A stretch of 64,000 bases of DNA from Stictocephala bisonia (GCA_035578905.1 JAQJVL010002731.1:1-64000); one strand, 5' to 3'. Shown: positions 24,471-35,519, numbered from the stretch's first letter. Notes: a model not told the origin generated them from the sequence alone. Numbers and translations: made by a program.

Positions 24471-24504
24471 AAAATTAAAATAAGAGTTGCATTTTAAATT
24501 AAAA

Positions 24505-25067
24505 GCGATTAATTTAAAATACACTTCTACACCAAACAAAAATATTCATAATTTTGAAAAATTATCAAAATCTGAATGTTGTGATTATAATAAATACAGT
24601 GAAAAACTTTGGCATTTAAGCCAATAATGAGCTCACGTTCGGTGTTGAGTTACATCACAGTAAAGGGTGATAGCAGAGCTCTTAATTCACCGCATATCAG
24701 TAAAAACACCATATAGAACGACGTTGATGGATCACAGGTGCTCCCCCCTCACTTCCCGACTTCTTTTATTTCCCTCCCGACATATTGGATATTTACCATC
24801 TTGCTCACAACCCTTTCGTTCACTAACATGCGTGCAGCGAGGCAGGTCTTCTACTCGTATTTACCCTTCATACGTACTGCGTTCTTTGGCTCACAAATAA
24901 CGTAAGTTAATAACCATTGTGAGTATACACTGAATATGAACTCATTATTGGCTTAAATGCCAAAGTTTTTCACTGCATTTATTAAAATCAAAACATTCAG
25001 ATTTTGATAATTTTTCAAAATTATGAATATTTTTGTTTGGAGTAGAAGTGTATTTTAAATTAATCGC
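24505..25067. mobile_element. 563-bp foldback element with about 138-bp inverted arms
   Basis: The left arm starts gcgattaatttaaaatac (24505) and the right arm ends gtattttaaattaatcgc (25067). The arms (24505-24642 and 24931-25067) are imperfect complements through ttggcatttaagccaata. The middle holds the ggtgctccc, tcttctactcgta and tacgtactgcgttctttgg blocks shared with 24322 and 25703. No coding capacity; a 77-codon frame at 24667-24900 follows the repeat. Confidence 0.85.
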
Positions 25068-25255
25068 GATTAACTGCATATATATTTTGTGTTCATATTT
25101 CTAACTATTGATATAACTCCATTATTTGCTTTTAAGAATCTTTCTTTGGAAAAAAAAGATTAATAATTTAAGTATATGTAACTTAGTTAAAACTACGTTG
25201 ATAATCATGTTAGATTCTTTTGGTACCTGAATATGAATATAGATCCAAAAGGTAA

Positions 25256-25542
25256 CCCCCTCCCCATACACATACAGTGGTATTGACCCACCCGCCCACC
25301 CATACACGTACAATTGCATTGACCCACCCATACAGTACAGTGGTATTGACTCACCCACCCACCCATACACGTAAAGTGGTAGTGACCCATCTATACACAT
25401 ACAGTGGTAGTGACTCGCCTTCCCATACACGGACAGTGGTATTGATCCACCCGCCCACCCATACATGTACAGTGGTATTGACTCACCCACCCACTCATAC
25501 ACGTACAGTAGTATTGACTCACCCGCCCACCCATACACACAC
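25256..25542. repeat. 36-bp G4 minisatellite, second array (about eight degenerate units)
   Basis: Units carry acccacccgcccaccc and acacgtacagtggtattg, as at 7550. Units are more degenerate, and only a few retain four C-triplets. The array ends directly at a tRNA-derived SINE. Open frames of 61-138 codons across it are period artefacts. Confidence 0.92.
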
Positions 25543-25700
25543 GGCGTGGTGACTCAGTGGCTAAGGCTTCGTACTGTGGAGGGAAAGGTACAAAGTTCGA
25601 ATCCCCACTGAGCCAACGGTCGGTACTTCACTCGTTAAATAAAGTTAACGCACAGGCCTGTAGGCTCATGTCAATTGGCGGGTGAAGTAAAAAAAAAAAA
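25543..25700 (+). mobile_element. tRNA-derived SINE with poly(A) tail
   Basis: A-box-like gtgactcagtggctaaggc (25549) and a good B box agttcgaatcccc (25594-25606) are spaced as in a tRNA promoter. They are followed by about 85 bp of tRNA-unrelated body and a 12-base A run at 25689-25700. No acceptor-stem pairing was found, so it is not a tRNA gene. A relative lies at 49168-49315. Confidence 0.88.
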
Positions 25701-25702
25701 TT

Positions 25703-26130
25703 AAAATACACTTATACTCCAAACAAAAATATTCATAAATTTGAAAAATTATCAAAATGTGAATGTTGTGATTTTAATAAATACAGTGAAAAACTTTGGC
25801 ATTTAAGCCAATAATGAGCTCATATTCAGTATTGAGTTACATCTCAATTGATGTAACTCAATAAAGGGTGATAGCAGATCTCTTAATTCACCGCATATCA
25901 GTAAAAACACCATATAGAACGACGTTGATGGATCACAGGTGCTCCCCTCACTTCCCGACTTCTTTTATTTCCCAACTGACATATTGGATATTTACCATCT
26001 TGCTCACAACCCTATAGTTCACTAACATGCGTGCAGTGAGGGGGGTCTTCTACTCGTATTTACCCTTCATACGTACTGCGTTCTTTAGCTCACAAATAAC
26101 GTAACAACCGTTGTGAGACTGTTCTAATAG
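25703..26130 (+). mobile_element. Foldback family, copy lacking the right arm
   Basis: Starts ttaaaatacacttatactcc immediately after the SINE poly(A) and runs through gaaaaactttggcatttaag, ggtgctcccc and gtactgcgttcttt, matching 24515-24910. It carries an extra palindrome gagttacatctc/aattgatgtaactc (25832-25861) absent from the 24505 copy. No inverted right arm follows. Confidence 0.8.
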
Positions 26131-26312
26131 CCTTACAAAAGACTGTCAGGTCAATTGTCTTCCTGACAGTCATAATGATTCGACTATTAGTGCCGAACCG
26201 AATACAACTTTTATAAATTATAAATCATTAAAGTTTAATACTTTATAAATCGGTTTATTGTAGTTATCCGACCAATATTCTGTTGTGTATCCTATATCTG
26301 ATCTGTGGACCA

Positions 26313-26431
26313 ATATCTGATCTGAGGAAGTGGTCTACTTAATTCGTCAACATAGTATTTGTGTATTTTTTACTTGTATTGTGACACATTGATATTATGT
26401 CTGTACCAACACGCAATATACTAAGAAACTT
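26313..26431 (+). mobile_element. Palindromic foldback family F1, right-half fragment
   Basis: Contains ctgaggaagtggt, tatttgtgtatttt and the terminal taccaacacgcaatata of the family defined at 32683-33032. The left half is missing. Confidence 0.65.
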
Positions 26432-27197
26432 AACTAAACTAACAGTATTGTATTTTTTTCAGGTTATGTTGTTAACAGTAACGTGAGCTAGACATATTTC
26501 CTGTAAGTATACATTTATATTTGACATTATTGTTTCCATAATAGTGATGAAGGTAATATAATTCGGTTTGTCTTACAACTAAGTACTTTGGACAGAACAT
26601 ATATCTAAGACTAAGCTACGACTAATATAGACTAATCAGGTATAATGCTATTCCAAACACGTGCTACATACATATCCTTGGGGAAGGAAGAAAATGGGTC
26701 AATAATAACGCAGAGTAATGTACATGTGGCCTACGGGGAGCTCACTCTCTACTAATTTGTAGTTGTTAGATGTTTTTAATCGAACTTAACCACAAACTTT
26801 AACGTCTGAAAAGTTCTTACAATTTCAACAATGGGGCTCCTTCTGTTCATTTTCAAAAATTGTAAAATGTTATTGAAAATTCTACGTATATGTTTGTTTT
26901 TTTTTCATTCTAAATTTTTTCCTTTTATGGTGCATGAAAAATCTCATATACACGGTTTTGTATTTATTTATTATGTATAGTAAATTATTATAAGTAACAT
27001 ATATCATCATACATTAATAGTGTAGAAAAAGTACCATAAAAAATATTTAAATAAATACTCTATAACTTAATACAGTATAATGATTCAAAGGGGATAGTAG
27101 AATTTTTACATTGATAAAACAACCAATCTGTTGTCTCCGTCCTTTTAAAATTATAGTAAAATAAAATAGTTTTATTTTTTTTAATTCTCGTACTAAA
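26432..27197. other. AT-rich spacer without a recognised feature
   Basis: No gene or repeat family was recognised. Confidence 0.5.
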
Positions 27198-27490
27198 TAC
27201 AAACAAGTTAACGTCACATATTACATATATATTGCACTATAAGTACAAATTGCACATATACGTATTATGGTCCTTGATTTCAGTACACTACGTTTACCTT
27301 CCTCGGACAAGAGAGGTTCGCAAACGTGCAAACGTAGTAGGAAACCCTCTGTTCTCAGGAAGGTAAACCTGATTTACTGAAATTGATTACCATAATTATT
27401 AATGCAATTTTTACTTATATTTTAATGTATTTGTGTTGTGCATTTTCACTCGTCCATATTTCTGCTAATATGTATTATGCTAATCGACCA
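27198..27490. mobile_element. Palindromic foldback family F1, diverged full copy
   Basis: The left half (acgtcacatatt, attatggtccttgatttcag, tttaccttcctcgga) and the right half (ctcaggaaggtaaac, ctgaaattgattaccataat, tgtgttgtgcattttcac, tattatgctaat) are imperfect complements around a centre near 27330. Confidence 0.75.
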
Positions 27491-27529
27491 CATTAGAAAA
27501 AAACAAAACAGTCTTCATAGTGAGAGATG

Positions 27530-28350
27530 TCTTTATAGGTATATACATCCGAGTTTCTATCGGATAACCTTGGTAGCTGCTTTTTCTACCCAGACTCGTA
27601 CACAATCATGCCTTCAATAAGTAAACAATCCGAGTTTCTAAAGGATTTCCTTGGTAGCTGATTTTCTACCCAGACTCGTAAACAATCCTGTTTTCGATAA
27701 ATAGGTAAACACATCCGAGTTTCTATCAGATTTCCTTGGTAGCTGATTTTTCTACCCAGACTCGTACACAATCGTCTTCGATAAATAGGTAAACACATCC
27801 GAGTTTCTATCGGATTTCCTTGGTAGCTGATTTTTCTACCCAGACTCATACACAATCCTGCCTTCAATAAGTAAACAATCCGAGTTTCTATCGGATTTCC
27901 TTGGTAGCTGATTTTCTACCCAGACTCGTAAACAATCCTGTTTTCGATAAATAGGTAAACACATCCGAGTTTCTATCAGATTTCCTTGGTAGCTGATTTT
28001 TCTACCCAGACTCGTACACAATCGTCTTCGATAAATAGGTAAACACATCCGAGTTTCTATCAGATTTCCTTGGTAGCTGATTTTTCTACCCAGACTCGTA
28101 CACAATCGTCTTCGATAAATAGGTAAACACATCCGAGTTTCTATCGGATTTCCTTGGTAGCTGATTCTTCTACCCAGACTCGTACACAACACTGCCTTCA
28201 ATAATTAAACACATCTGAGTTTCTAACGGATTTCCTTGGTAGCTGATTTTCTACCCAGACTCGTAAACAATCCTGTCTTCGATAAATAGGTAAACACATC
28301 CGAGTTTATATCGGATTTCCTTGTTAGCTGATTTTTCTCGTACCCAATCC
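27530..28350. repeat. 81-85-bp satellite, about ten units, with higher-order structure
   Basis: The marker tggtagctg recurs at 27571, 27652, 27737, 27821, 27902, 27987, 28071, 28155, 28237 and (mutated) 28322. Spacings run 81, 85, 84, 81, 85, 84, 84, 82, 85, so a 250-bp trimer (81+85+84) is itself repeated. Minus-strand open frames of 93 and 121 codons follow the array and break only where unit length shifts; they are not genes. Confidence 0.94.
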
Positions 28351-28860
28351 TCCCACGTCTTCTCTCTCAATTCAGATCGTTGAGGCTGTCGAACCCAGAG
28401 ATACGCATTGTCGACTGTAATATGCTTAGTAACAACAGCTTGAGGTTTACTGTATCATCAAATGAACATTAATCTCTTTGCACCTAAATTTCGTTATTTA
28501 TCTAAAGTACTTACTTTAATTTTAAATATAATAATATTTTTAAAATTATGCACTGCATTTTAATACTATCAAATATAATTTATAAGATATCACATAATAA
28601 AGCCTACTAACATATATGTCAAAGTTTCCCCTTAACCACAACATATTCATAAAAATATAAAAGACACTCAATAAAAGAGACAGAAAGGAAATATATGATA
28701 ACGACAAAAGACCACCAGAGTTGATGATAGTAACAAATATATTTGGACAGGACATGGTCTTGTATGACAATGAACTTGATCGGAAATCGATGATGAAATT
28801 TATTGTGTGGCAGATACTACCAGCAAACCCTTGCCTGGTATCCTAACATAAGCCTGGTTA
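28351..28860. other. AT-rich spacer
   Basis: The 74-codon minus frame at 28546-28770 is hydrophobic but has no recognised motif or splice support. Confidence 0.45.
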
Positions 28861-28867
28861 GGACAAT

Positions 28868-29037
28868 TCCTTTGCAAACCGCAATACATGGTAAAACATG
28901 ATTAAGAGCATGTGCAAATTGATCTGTAAATGAATGATACAAAAATGACTTAACTTTAGACTTGGTAAGCAAACTTACTTTAAACACAATGTGTTGCTAA
29001 AATATATTCAATCCAGCATTACAATCACATTGAAAAG
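28868..29037 (+). repeat. Dispersed pair, copy 1 (second copy 30876-31036)
   Basis: The block catgtgcaaattgatctgta through caatgtgttgctaaaatata is almost identical in the two copies, 2 kb apart in direct orientation. Confidence 0.9.
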
Positions 29038-30875
29038 GCAGCTTAGGATTGACCATAAATATTTGGTTAATACGAGTATAAGTTCAACACTATTGAAGTG
29101 GATCACTTCCATCCATCTATGCACTTCAATTTAGACAATTAATTTTAAAATGTTGCTATAAATGTATTACAGATTTACCTTGAATTCATGTTTAAAATGG
29201 TAAATCAGGTCCATTCCTGTTCGGTTACAGATTTAGATATTTTAACGAAAAAAACACGTTTAGATTGGGACATCTAAATTAGGACCTCTCGAGATCATTT
29301 CTTACATTTAACCTTAATCTAAAATAGCAAAATTTTATTCAAAATAAGTATTGTTGTTTAACAAGCATGTGTTACAAATAGTAATAAAATCCTTGTTTGT
29401 GAAACATCCCTTTATTTTATAACATCCAAATTTTATAAAACTATTGTATTATAACCATTTTATAAAATGTATAATTGTTTGAACCAGTTGAAATAGTAGT
29501 ACTATACAACGAACTAAAATATATAGACCAACAAAAAATAAGGTAAATAAAACTAAAGTAAGTAATCTTTAACACCTATAAGAAGGACTTTTTGATTTGC
29601 AAGGTACTGCTCCAACTGAAAGAATTACTTTTTGTGTACCGGAGAAAGAACTTTATAACAAACTATATACTGTACTACATTTATCGACAACAAACACATA
29701 ATGAGCTTAATTACTTAAAAGCAACATTGCAGGAAACATACTTTGCAAATTTCTGTACACTCAAGTGAAACATAAACCTGCTAATGACTTGCAGTGTACA
29801 AGTAATTACTATTGCATGACGTAGTTAATTAGAAGTAATTCCGTTTAAAATAACTTTGAACTAATTAACTTGTGTTGTGTACCTATTTATTTACTATGTT
29901 TTAGTGTTATTTAACAAAGATAACTCTGTGAATTGTGAACTGTCCGCCTAAAACACCATTATGACATTGGAGTTTTTATTTTTTATGGTGTATAAGTTTG
30001 CATATACAACTTTAAATATACCTTTATGCCCCAAAAAATATCTTATCCATGTCTGGTAATTTGTTTAGATAATTACTTGAGACACATTGTCATACTTGAA
30101 CTTTCTCGTGTAATACATCAATGTAGTTAATATCAAAGATGTCAATTTTCCCCGCTATAATATCCTATGTAAAAAGAGTAAATAATAAAAAAATCATCTA
30201 AATATATTTTAAACCAATTATTGTATTATAACCATTAACTTTATTTTAAACAACAAATTCGTAGATTAAACGTGTTATTTACATAACAATTTCACTATTT
30301 GAAGATGTCTAAAAACTTCTAATGAACAAAGTTCTTTAAGACATTCTTGTCGTTTTACAGCGTATAAACCACCCAGAGTATAACTCATTGCCAGTGTCAA
30401 CATTTTATGGGGAACTGTTGACTAGTTTATGTCTCAGAATGGACAGAACTTATGTCCTATACTACAAATCCCTTTGACTGCTATTTCCTTTATTACATAA
30501 TATTACGTCCCAGGATGTATTTTCACAGTGTAGGTTGATTATTAACTCCACGAAGCTGGTCAATTCAGGATACTACTACCTATACTAACTATAAAAACAA
30601 TATGGCATTTTAAGGTTCTTCATGAGATGGACATGGTTATTTGCTACAGGAATGAATGTTACTAATCTAGTACTTGAGCAAACGTCTACCTACGTACCTC
30701 CTCTAATGTCTACTGTCCCTCAGAGGAAGACCACAGAGTTCAGCTAAATGTTTGTTTTTCTTTTACGCGATGATTTAAGAATGGATACTTGGTGTTTCTA
30801 GGCTAGAGATGATAATGTCTAAATTGCTAGACAGTGTCATTCTACAGGATATTATCTATCAATAATATAATTCTT
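29038..30875. other. AT-rich sequence between the duplicated blocks
   Basis: No gene, RNA or repeat was recognised. Confidence 0.5.
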
Positions 30876-31036
30876 TTGCAAACCATAATACATGGTAAAC
30901 CATGACTAAGGACATGTGCAAATTGATCTGTAAATGAATGATACAAAAATGACTTAAACTTTAGACTTGGTAAGCAAACTTACTTTAAACACAATGTGTT
31001 GCTAAAATATATTCAATACAATCATATTGAAAGTAT
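30876..31036 (+). repeat. Dispersed pair, copy 2
   Basis: Direct repeat of 28868-29037 with a few substitutions and small indels. It is followed by short tagata/aataaat microrepeats at about 31095-31165. Confidence 0.9.
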
Positions 31037-31384
31037 AGATAGAACGCCCAGGAAGCTCACTTTCTTAAAAAAAAGATTACAGGGTTATAATTTGGCCTAA
31101 TATCAATAAATAGATTAAATAATATCAATAAATAGATAAATAGATAGATCAATAAATAGTATTAATGGTGATATATTATTAAAATAATAGATATAATACA
31201 ATCCGCTTTTTTAAGTTGTTTTTCTCAAAACACTCATATAATGGGCTAACTTTGAGAGTAAAAAAGTAATTTTTGGGGGAAAACATTTTCCGCCTGCGAA
31301 CAGTAAAGTTTTACGAAGAGCAAACATATTAAAGTGTTTTCTTTTACTAAAATTCTGGGTACTGAAATTCTGCGGAATTTCGTT

Positions 31385-31490
31385 CTCACAAAATGCACAA
31401 ATATATTACAAGTGCAAAATGCACAACTATATGGTGATTGATTTCGGTGAACCACCTTCTTCAGACCAGAGGGATTCACAAAAGAATCAC
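31385..31490 (+). mobile_element. Palindromic foldback family F1, left-half fragment
   Basis: Contains acaaaatgcacaaatatatt, tggtgattgatttcggtgaa and cagaccagagggattcacaa, as in the left half of the 32683 copy. Confidence 0.8.
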
Positions 31491-31517
31491 CTTACCAATT
31501 TTTTGTTTAATGATTTT

Positions 31518-32545
31518 CCATCAATAAGAATAAGAATATATTTATTGCTGTTTGAACAATAAAATTGTTATAGCAAAAGTCATTAATACAAATGTATAAA
31601 ATTATGCATTGAATTATAGTTAAAATAAATAGGTTAAAATATTATTAATTAAAATGTACCAACAGTATAACAATACTTTAAAATGTTTCTTTCAGTCACA
31701 CAGACATTCTAAACAATAAGCTGCTGCAATCATAAATTTTTTCACATGGCACACCCACTCTCTTACCCATGACACCAGGCCTTGCAAAAAAATTACATTT
31801 CATTTTCAAAAAGGATCATCCCAGTGACTCATCATGAACTCGTCAATCGAATAACATGCTCTAGACACCAAAATGCGTTTCAAACGAGCCTTAAAAGCGT
31901 GTTTCGTTATTGATCATCTTTAACTCTTCAGGAAGCTTGTTGATCAATCTGACGCCTATCTGAGAAGGAAGTCGTTCGCAAGTAGTGAGTCTATATTGCA
32001 GGACACGAAAAGTGTCTCTACCTCTTGTCTCATAATGATGAACATCCCTACCTTGAATCAGATTACACTTTGATCGGCAGTAGAGTAAAAGACATATAGG
32101 CATGGCAGAGTCAGCAAATCAAGGAATCCCTCCCTGAAGGAATCCCTACAGGACTCTCTGAATTTTAACTTGGCAATTATATTTACTGCTTTTTTTTTAA
32201 AGCCTGAGTATTCGTTCCATTTTTTGTTTTAGCATCCACCCCACAGTCTTATACCATAGGCTAAATGTGGATAGATAAGGCCGAAGTACGCCATTCTTAA
32301 GACTTCAGCTGTGCAGGTATTAACTAGGTTACACAGGGCATAAATACCTGAAGTAACCTTCAAGCAAATGCTGTCAACATGATCTTCCCAGGTCCCTTTG
32401 TTTAGGTAGGGGAAACATGATCTTCTGTTTCCTCTAAAAGCTCATTTTCAAGCATAACAACAGGATATTGTGAAGTATCATGTTGTCTTATGTTAAACTT
32501 GATAAAATTTGATTTGAAATAGTTTGTTCAATGATTGGCACTGAC
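31518..32545 (-). pseudogene. Non-LTR retrotransposon, 3' part of reverse-transcriptase ORF, frameshifted
   Basis: The minus strand carries, in order, TWEDHVDSICLKVTSGIYAL, AYFGLIYPHLAYGIRLWGG (32234-32291), then in another frame HHYETRGRDTFRV and YRLTTCERLPSQIG (31891-32103), then in a third frame KARLKRILVSRACYSIDEFM. These are the thumb and C-terminal signatures of jockey/CR1/RTE-type reverse transcriptases. The catalytic core with the (Y/F)ADD box is not present. At least three frame changes and stops make it dead. A 3' UTR of about 270 bp ends in attcttattctta near 31520-31535, a simple-repeat tail. The 5' truncation near 32545 is typical of aborted reverse transcription. Confidence 0.85.
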
Positions 32546-32682
32546 GACAAGATTGGCTAGATGGAACTCGGTTTCGTTAAGTGCAGAGTGCAGAGCCGTA
32601 AAGGGGTGCAGGCATGGAGCAAGCAGGGTACCAGGTTTGACCACTAGTCATACTACGGTCTTTTGTTGTTCAAAGTAAATCC

Positions 32683-33032
32683 AGTACAAGTAAACGTCAC
32701 ACAACACAAATTTATTACAATATAAGCACAAAATGCACAAATATACTACAATACAAGCACAAAATGCACAAATATTATGGTGATCGATTTCGGTGAACCA
32801 CGATCACCTTCCTCAGACCAGAGGGATTCACAAAAGAATTCTATTGTGAATCCCTCTGGTCTGAGGAAGGTGAGCGTGGTTCACCGAAATTGATCACCAT
32901 AATATTTGTACATTTTGTGCTTGTATTGTAGTATATTTGTGTATTTTGTGCTTATATTGTAATAAATTTGTGTTGTGTGACGTTTACTTGTACTGTATAT
33001 GTACCAACACGTATTATGCTAATTAAAAAACT
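32683..33032. mobile_element. Palindromic foldback family F1, reference copy
   Basis: A 350-bp near-perfect palindrome centred near 32840. The left half runs agtacaagtaaacgtcacac, two acaaaatgcacaaatat subrepeats, tggtgatcgatttcggtgaa, ctcagaccagagggattcac. The right half is its complement, ending gtaccaacacgtattatgct. An 11-bp direct repeat aaagtaaatcc (32672-32682 and 33033-33043) flanks the element and may be a target-site duplication. No open frame. Copies or fragments also lie at 26313, 27198, 31385, 42800, 43440, 47318, 60257, 63395 and 63850. Confidence 0.85.
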
Positions 33033-33079
33033 AAAGTAAATCCGTAAAACCTGAAAGAAGTTGGATTTAGGGTTTGGCA

Positions 33080-33282
33080 GAGAACTCTTGGAGTTAGGTC
33101 ATTCTTTTCAGTCCACTTTCTTAGGCTTAGGCAATTTAATTAAGATGGAAATTAATATGCAATGTTGGTATATTAAAGGGCATTTTTTGCAAACATGTCT
33201 TCAGCTACATAAAATGAAATCAGGTTCTGTTATGGGGCTGCAGAAGTTTGAATTATGATTAGGGGTGCTTTGCCTTAAGTCC
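33080..33282 (-). pseudogene. Dispersed duplicate, copy 1, with decayed minus-strand frame
   Basis: The block cttggagttaggtcattctt through gattaggggtgctttgc is repeated at 35250-35435. The minus strand of both copies aligns in one frame (KAPLIII, then SFYVAEDMFAKNA here; SFYIAEDMFAKMPF in the other), broken here by a stop. This suggests a former coding region of a mobile element or gene. I do not recognise the protein. Confidence 0.5.
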
Positions 33283-34225
33283 GTATTTGACTAATATTAT
33301 AAAAGGTTTACATGCACCTTCTATTATCAGACGGAATCAGTCATAACTAATATTTTTAGGCTCACAAAACTGACTTGGCATAGGTGGATAAAAGGTTTTC
33401 CTCAAATACATAATTTAAAAGAAAATAAAGTCAGTAGTAACATAGAAGTAACAGAAAGTAATGTTGAAGGCATAGAATGATTTGTGGACTTGTTCAGCTT
33501 TAATACGTATCGTGAAACTAAATTATTTCACGCTAAATTATAAAAGCTGAACGATTCCATAAAAGGCTTTTATACTATGCCTTCGCAATAGGCTTAAAAT
33601 ATTGAATCTCAAGAAACGTTTTCTACATGAAATACCTACGTGGTATACACAACAAAGACCAAATTTACATAAAATTAGTAGTCGATGACGATAGTAAGAT
33701 TGCACCAATTAAATAATTTAAAAATATAAGTCACTAATTTGAAGTGGGTTGGTTCAAGGACTATTCGAAGTATGATTTTGTTAAAACGCTATTTGAAAAC
33801 ATTATTTTTAAACAACGTTTTAAGAACATTCGCTCTGACATTTGTTAGTTACATAACAATCGAGCCGTACTCAAAACAACGTTAGGCTGATGAAGTTAAA
33901 ATAAAGCCTTGTCCAGTAATAGATGTTACGACTTTGGTTATGTTATTATGTCAATATTTGTATCTCAATGCAGAACTTCACTATGGGGGTTTTTATCAGG
34001 AAAACTGTTGTTTTGAGGTATTCCAATGACCTGAAAAATAAATATGTGCTTAAAGCAAAAAGTATATATTTCATTATTACATTTATTTGAATGTAACCTT
34101 AAATTGTTTATCAATTTTCCTCCTAATTTTAAAACTTTCCAAATCAAAACCTTTCAGTAGCTTAATTTTTATATGTTTATACTACCACTTATCTTTATTA
34201 TACTGCCAATCCCTGTCTATACCAT
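33283..34225. other. AT-rich spacer without a recognised feature
   Basis: Short open frames at 33965-34147 and 34087-34278 on opposite strands have no motif. A single, isolated unit-like piece of the 36-bp minisatellite (gtgtatgggtgggcg) is present at 34231-34245. Confidence 0.45.
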
Positions 34226-34740
34226 GGTTCGTGTATGGGTGGGCGCATTGTTTATTATCTACATATTGTATAAATTAATTTTTCTAACATATTTCTAATG
34301 CAATAATGGTTGTAGATTGGATAGAAAACCTCTGAATACTGCTGATTTTTAGAATGACAGCACCATTTTTAGAATGCTATTTTTAGGCTTTCAAAAGTTC
34401 CTTTAAAATAAAAAAAAACTAAATTATCTCATATTTTAAATCGTTGTTATTATTATGTATTTAAAAAGCATATTAGGCCAAGACATATTTGTTTTAATAT
34501 TTACCAAACTAATATGTTTAGAGCGACACTTGATGAAAAATGTTATTTATTTCAAACTATAAAATGTTCAATATATTCAATCACTTTATTCAAATAGGCT
34601 TCAGTTAGATGAGATTAACTCATTTTACAACGTTGTAGCCCTACGTAATGGTTTCGATTATCGTAATTGAGTTCGTGACAGCAGTGTTAATGGGTGTGGC
34701 TCCACTAATGTGTGAATTTTGAAATACTGAATTGAAAATG

Positions 34741-35146
34741 TCGGCACTGGTGGCGCAGTGCTGTTGCCCAGCTACTTGGGGAGAAAGTGTTTGGGAGATT
34801 GTAGGCGATAGGTTCTATGCTCGGTTCTCTTAATACCGACACGGCGTCCGCGCAATGGTTTTCATCAACGTAGATACTACTAAAGACGTCTGGAGTGTCT
34901 GTGTTGAATGGGAGTCAAGGTTCGGACTTGTCAGTTAGCTGAAAATCAGACCAACACTACGTGGTTCGGATTCCACGTAAATCTGTAGGTCCCGTAGTTA
35001 CCCTGGCTATTTTGGGCTACTAATAAATAGTCCTTTCTGAGCTAAGTTGATAGTAACAATGACTACACTCGTTCATCTACACTCACTCCTCGTATTCGCC
35101 CATATCTCTACGATCGGCGTCTTAGAGATGAATGAATGAAAAAATG
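34741..35146 (+). mobile_element. SINE-like retroposon, full sense copy
   Basis: Starts tcggcactggtggcgcagtg (A-box-like), continues through gtaggcgataggttctatgc, ccgacacggcgtcc, ggttcggattccacgt and tctacgatcggcgtc, and ends in a gaatgaatgaaaaaa tail. It is the most complete plus-sense member and shows the element's 5' end. Confidence 0.75.
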
Positions 35147-35249
35147 ACTATGTTTGTTTATTTGTGAATATATCTGTTTATTTGTGAATATACTACAAAC
35201 ATTATTTTTGGAAACCACGCATTTAGTTCCCGGTTTGACCATGAAGATT

Positions 35250-35519
35250 TTACATCTTGGAGTTAGATCATTCTTTTCAATCCACTTTCTTAAGCTTAAG
35301 AAATTTAATTATTAAGATGGCATATTAAAAGGGCATTTTTGCAAACATGTCTTCAGCTATATAAAATGAAGGCAGGCTCTGTTGTGGGGCTGAAGAAGTG
35401 TGTATTATGATTAGGGGTGCTTTGCTATCCACCAAATTAATTGCTTGCTGAACCACCAAATGTTGTGCTTTGGAAATCATGTATAAAGTCATTGTTAAAA
35501 CTAGCCTACAAAACAACAA
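35250..35519 (-). pseudogene. Dispersed duplicate, copy 2, with longer minus-strand frame
   Basis: Homologous to 33080-33282. Here the minus frame stays open for 64 codons (35325-35519), including SKAPLIIIHTSSAP and SFYIAEDMFAKMPF. Shared amino-acid sequence across diverged copies suggests past coding, but neither copy has a complete gene. Confidence 0.45.

Noticed and set aside
25543..25615. A tRNA gene
   Set aside because: Good A and B boxes, but no acceptor-stem pairing and a SINE body with poly(A); a second diverged copy exists at 49168.
27586..28201. Minus-strand frames repeating GRKISYQGN-type peptides
   Set aside because: Read-through of the 81-85-bp satellite; frame breaks coincide with unit length changes.
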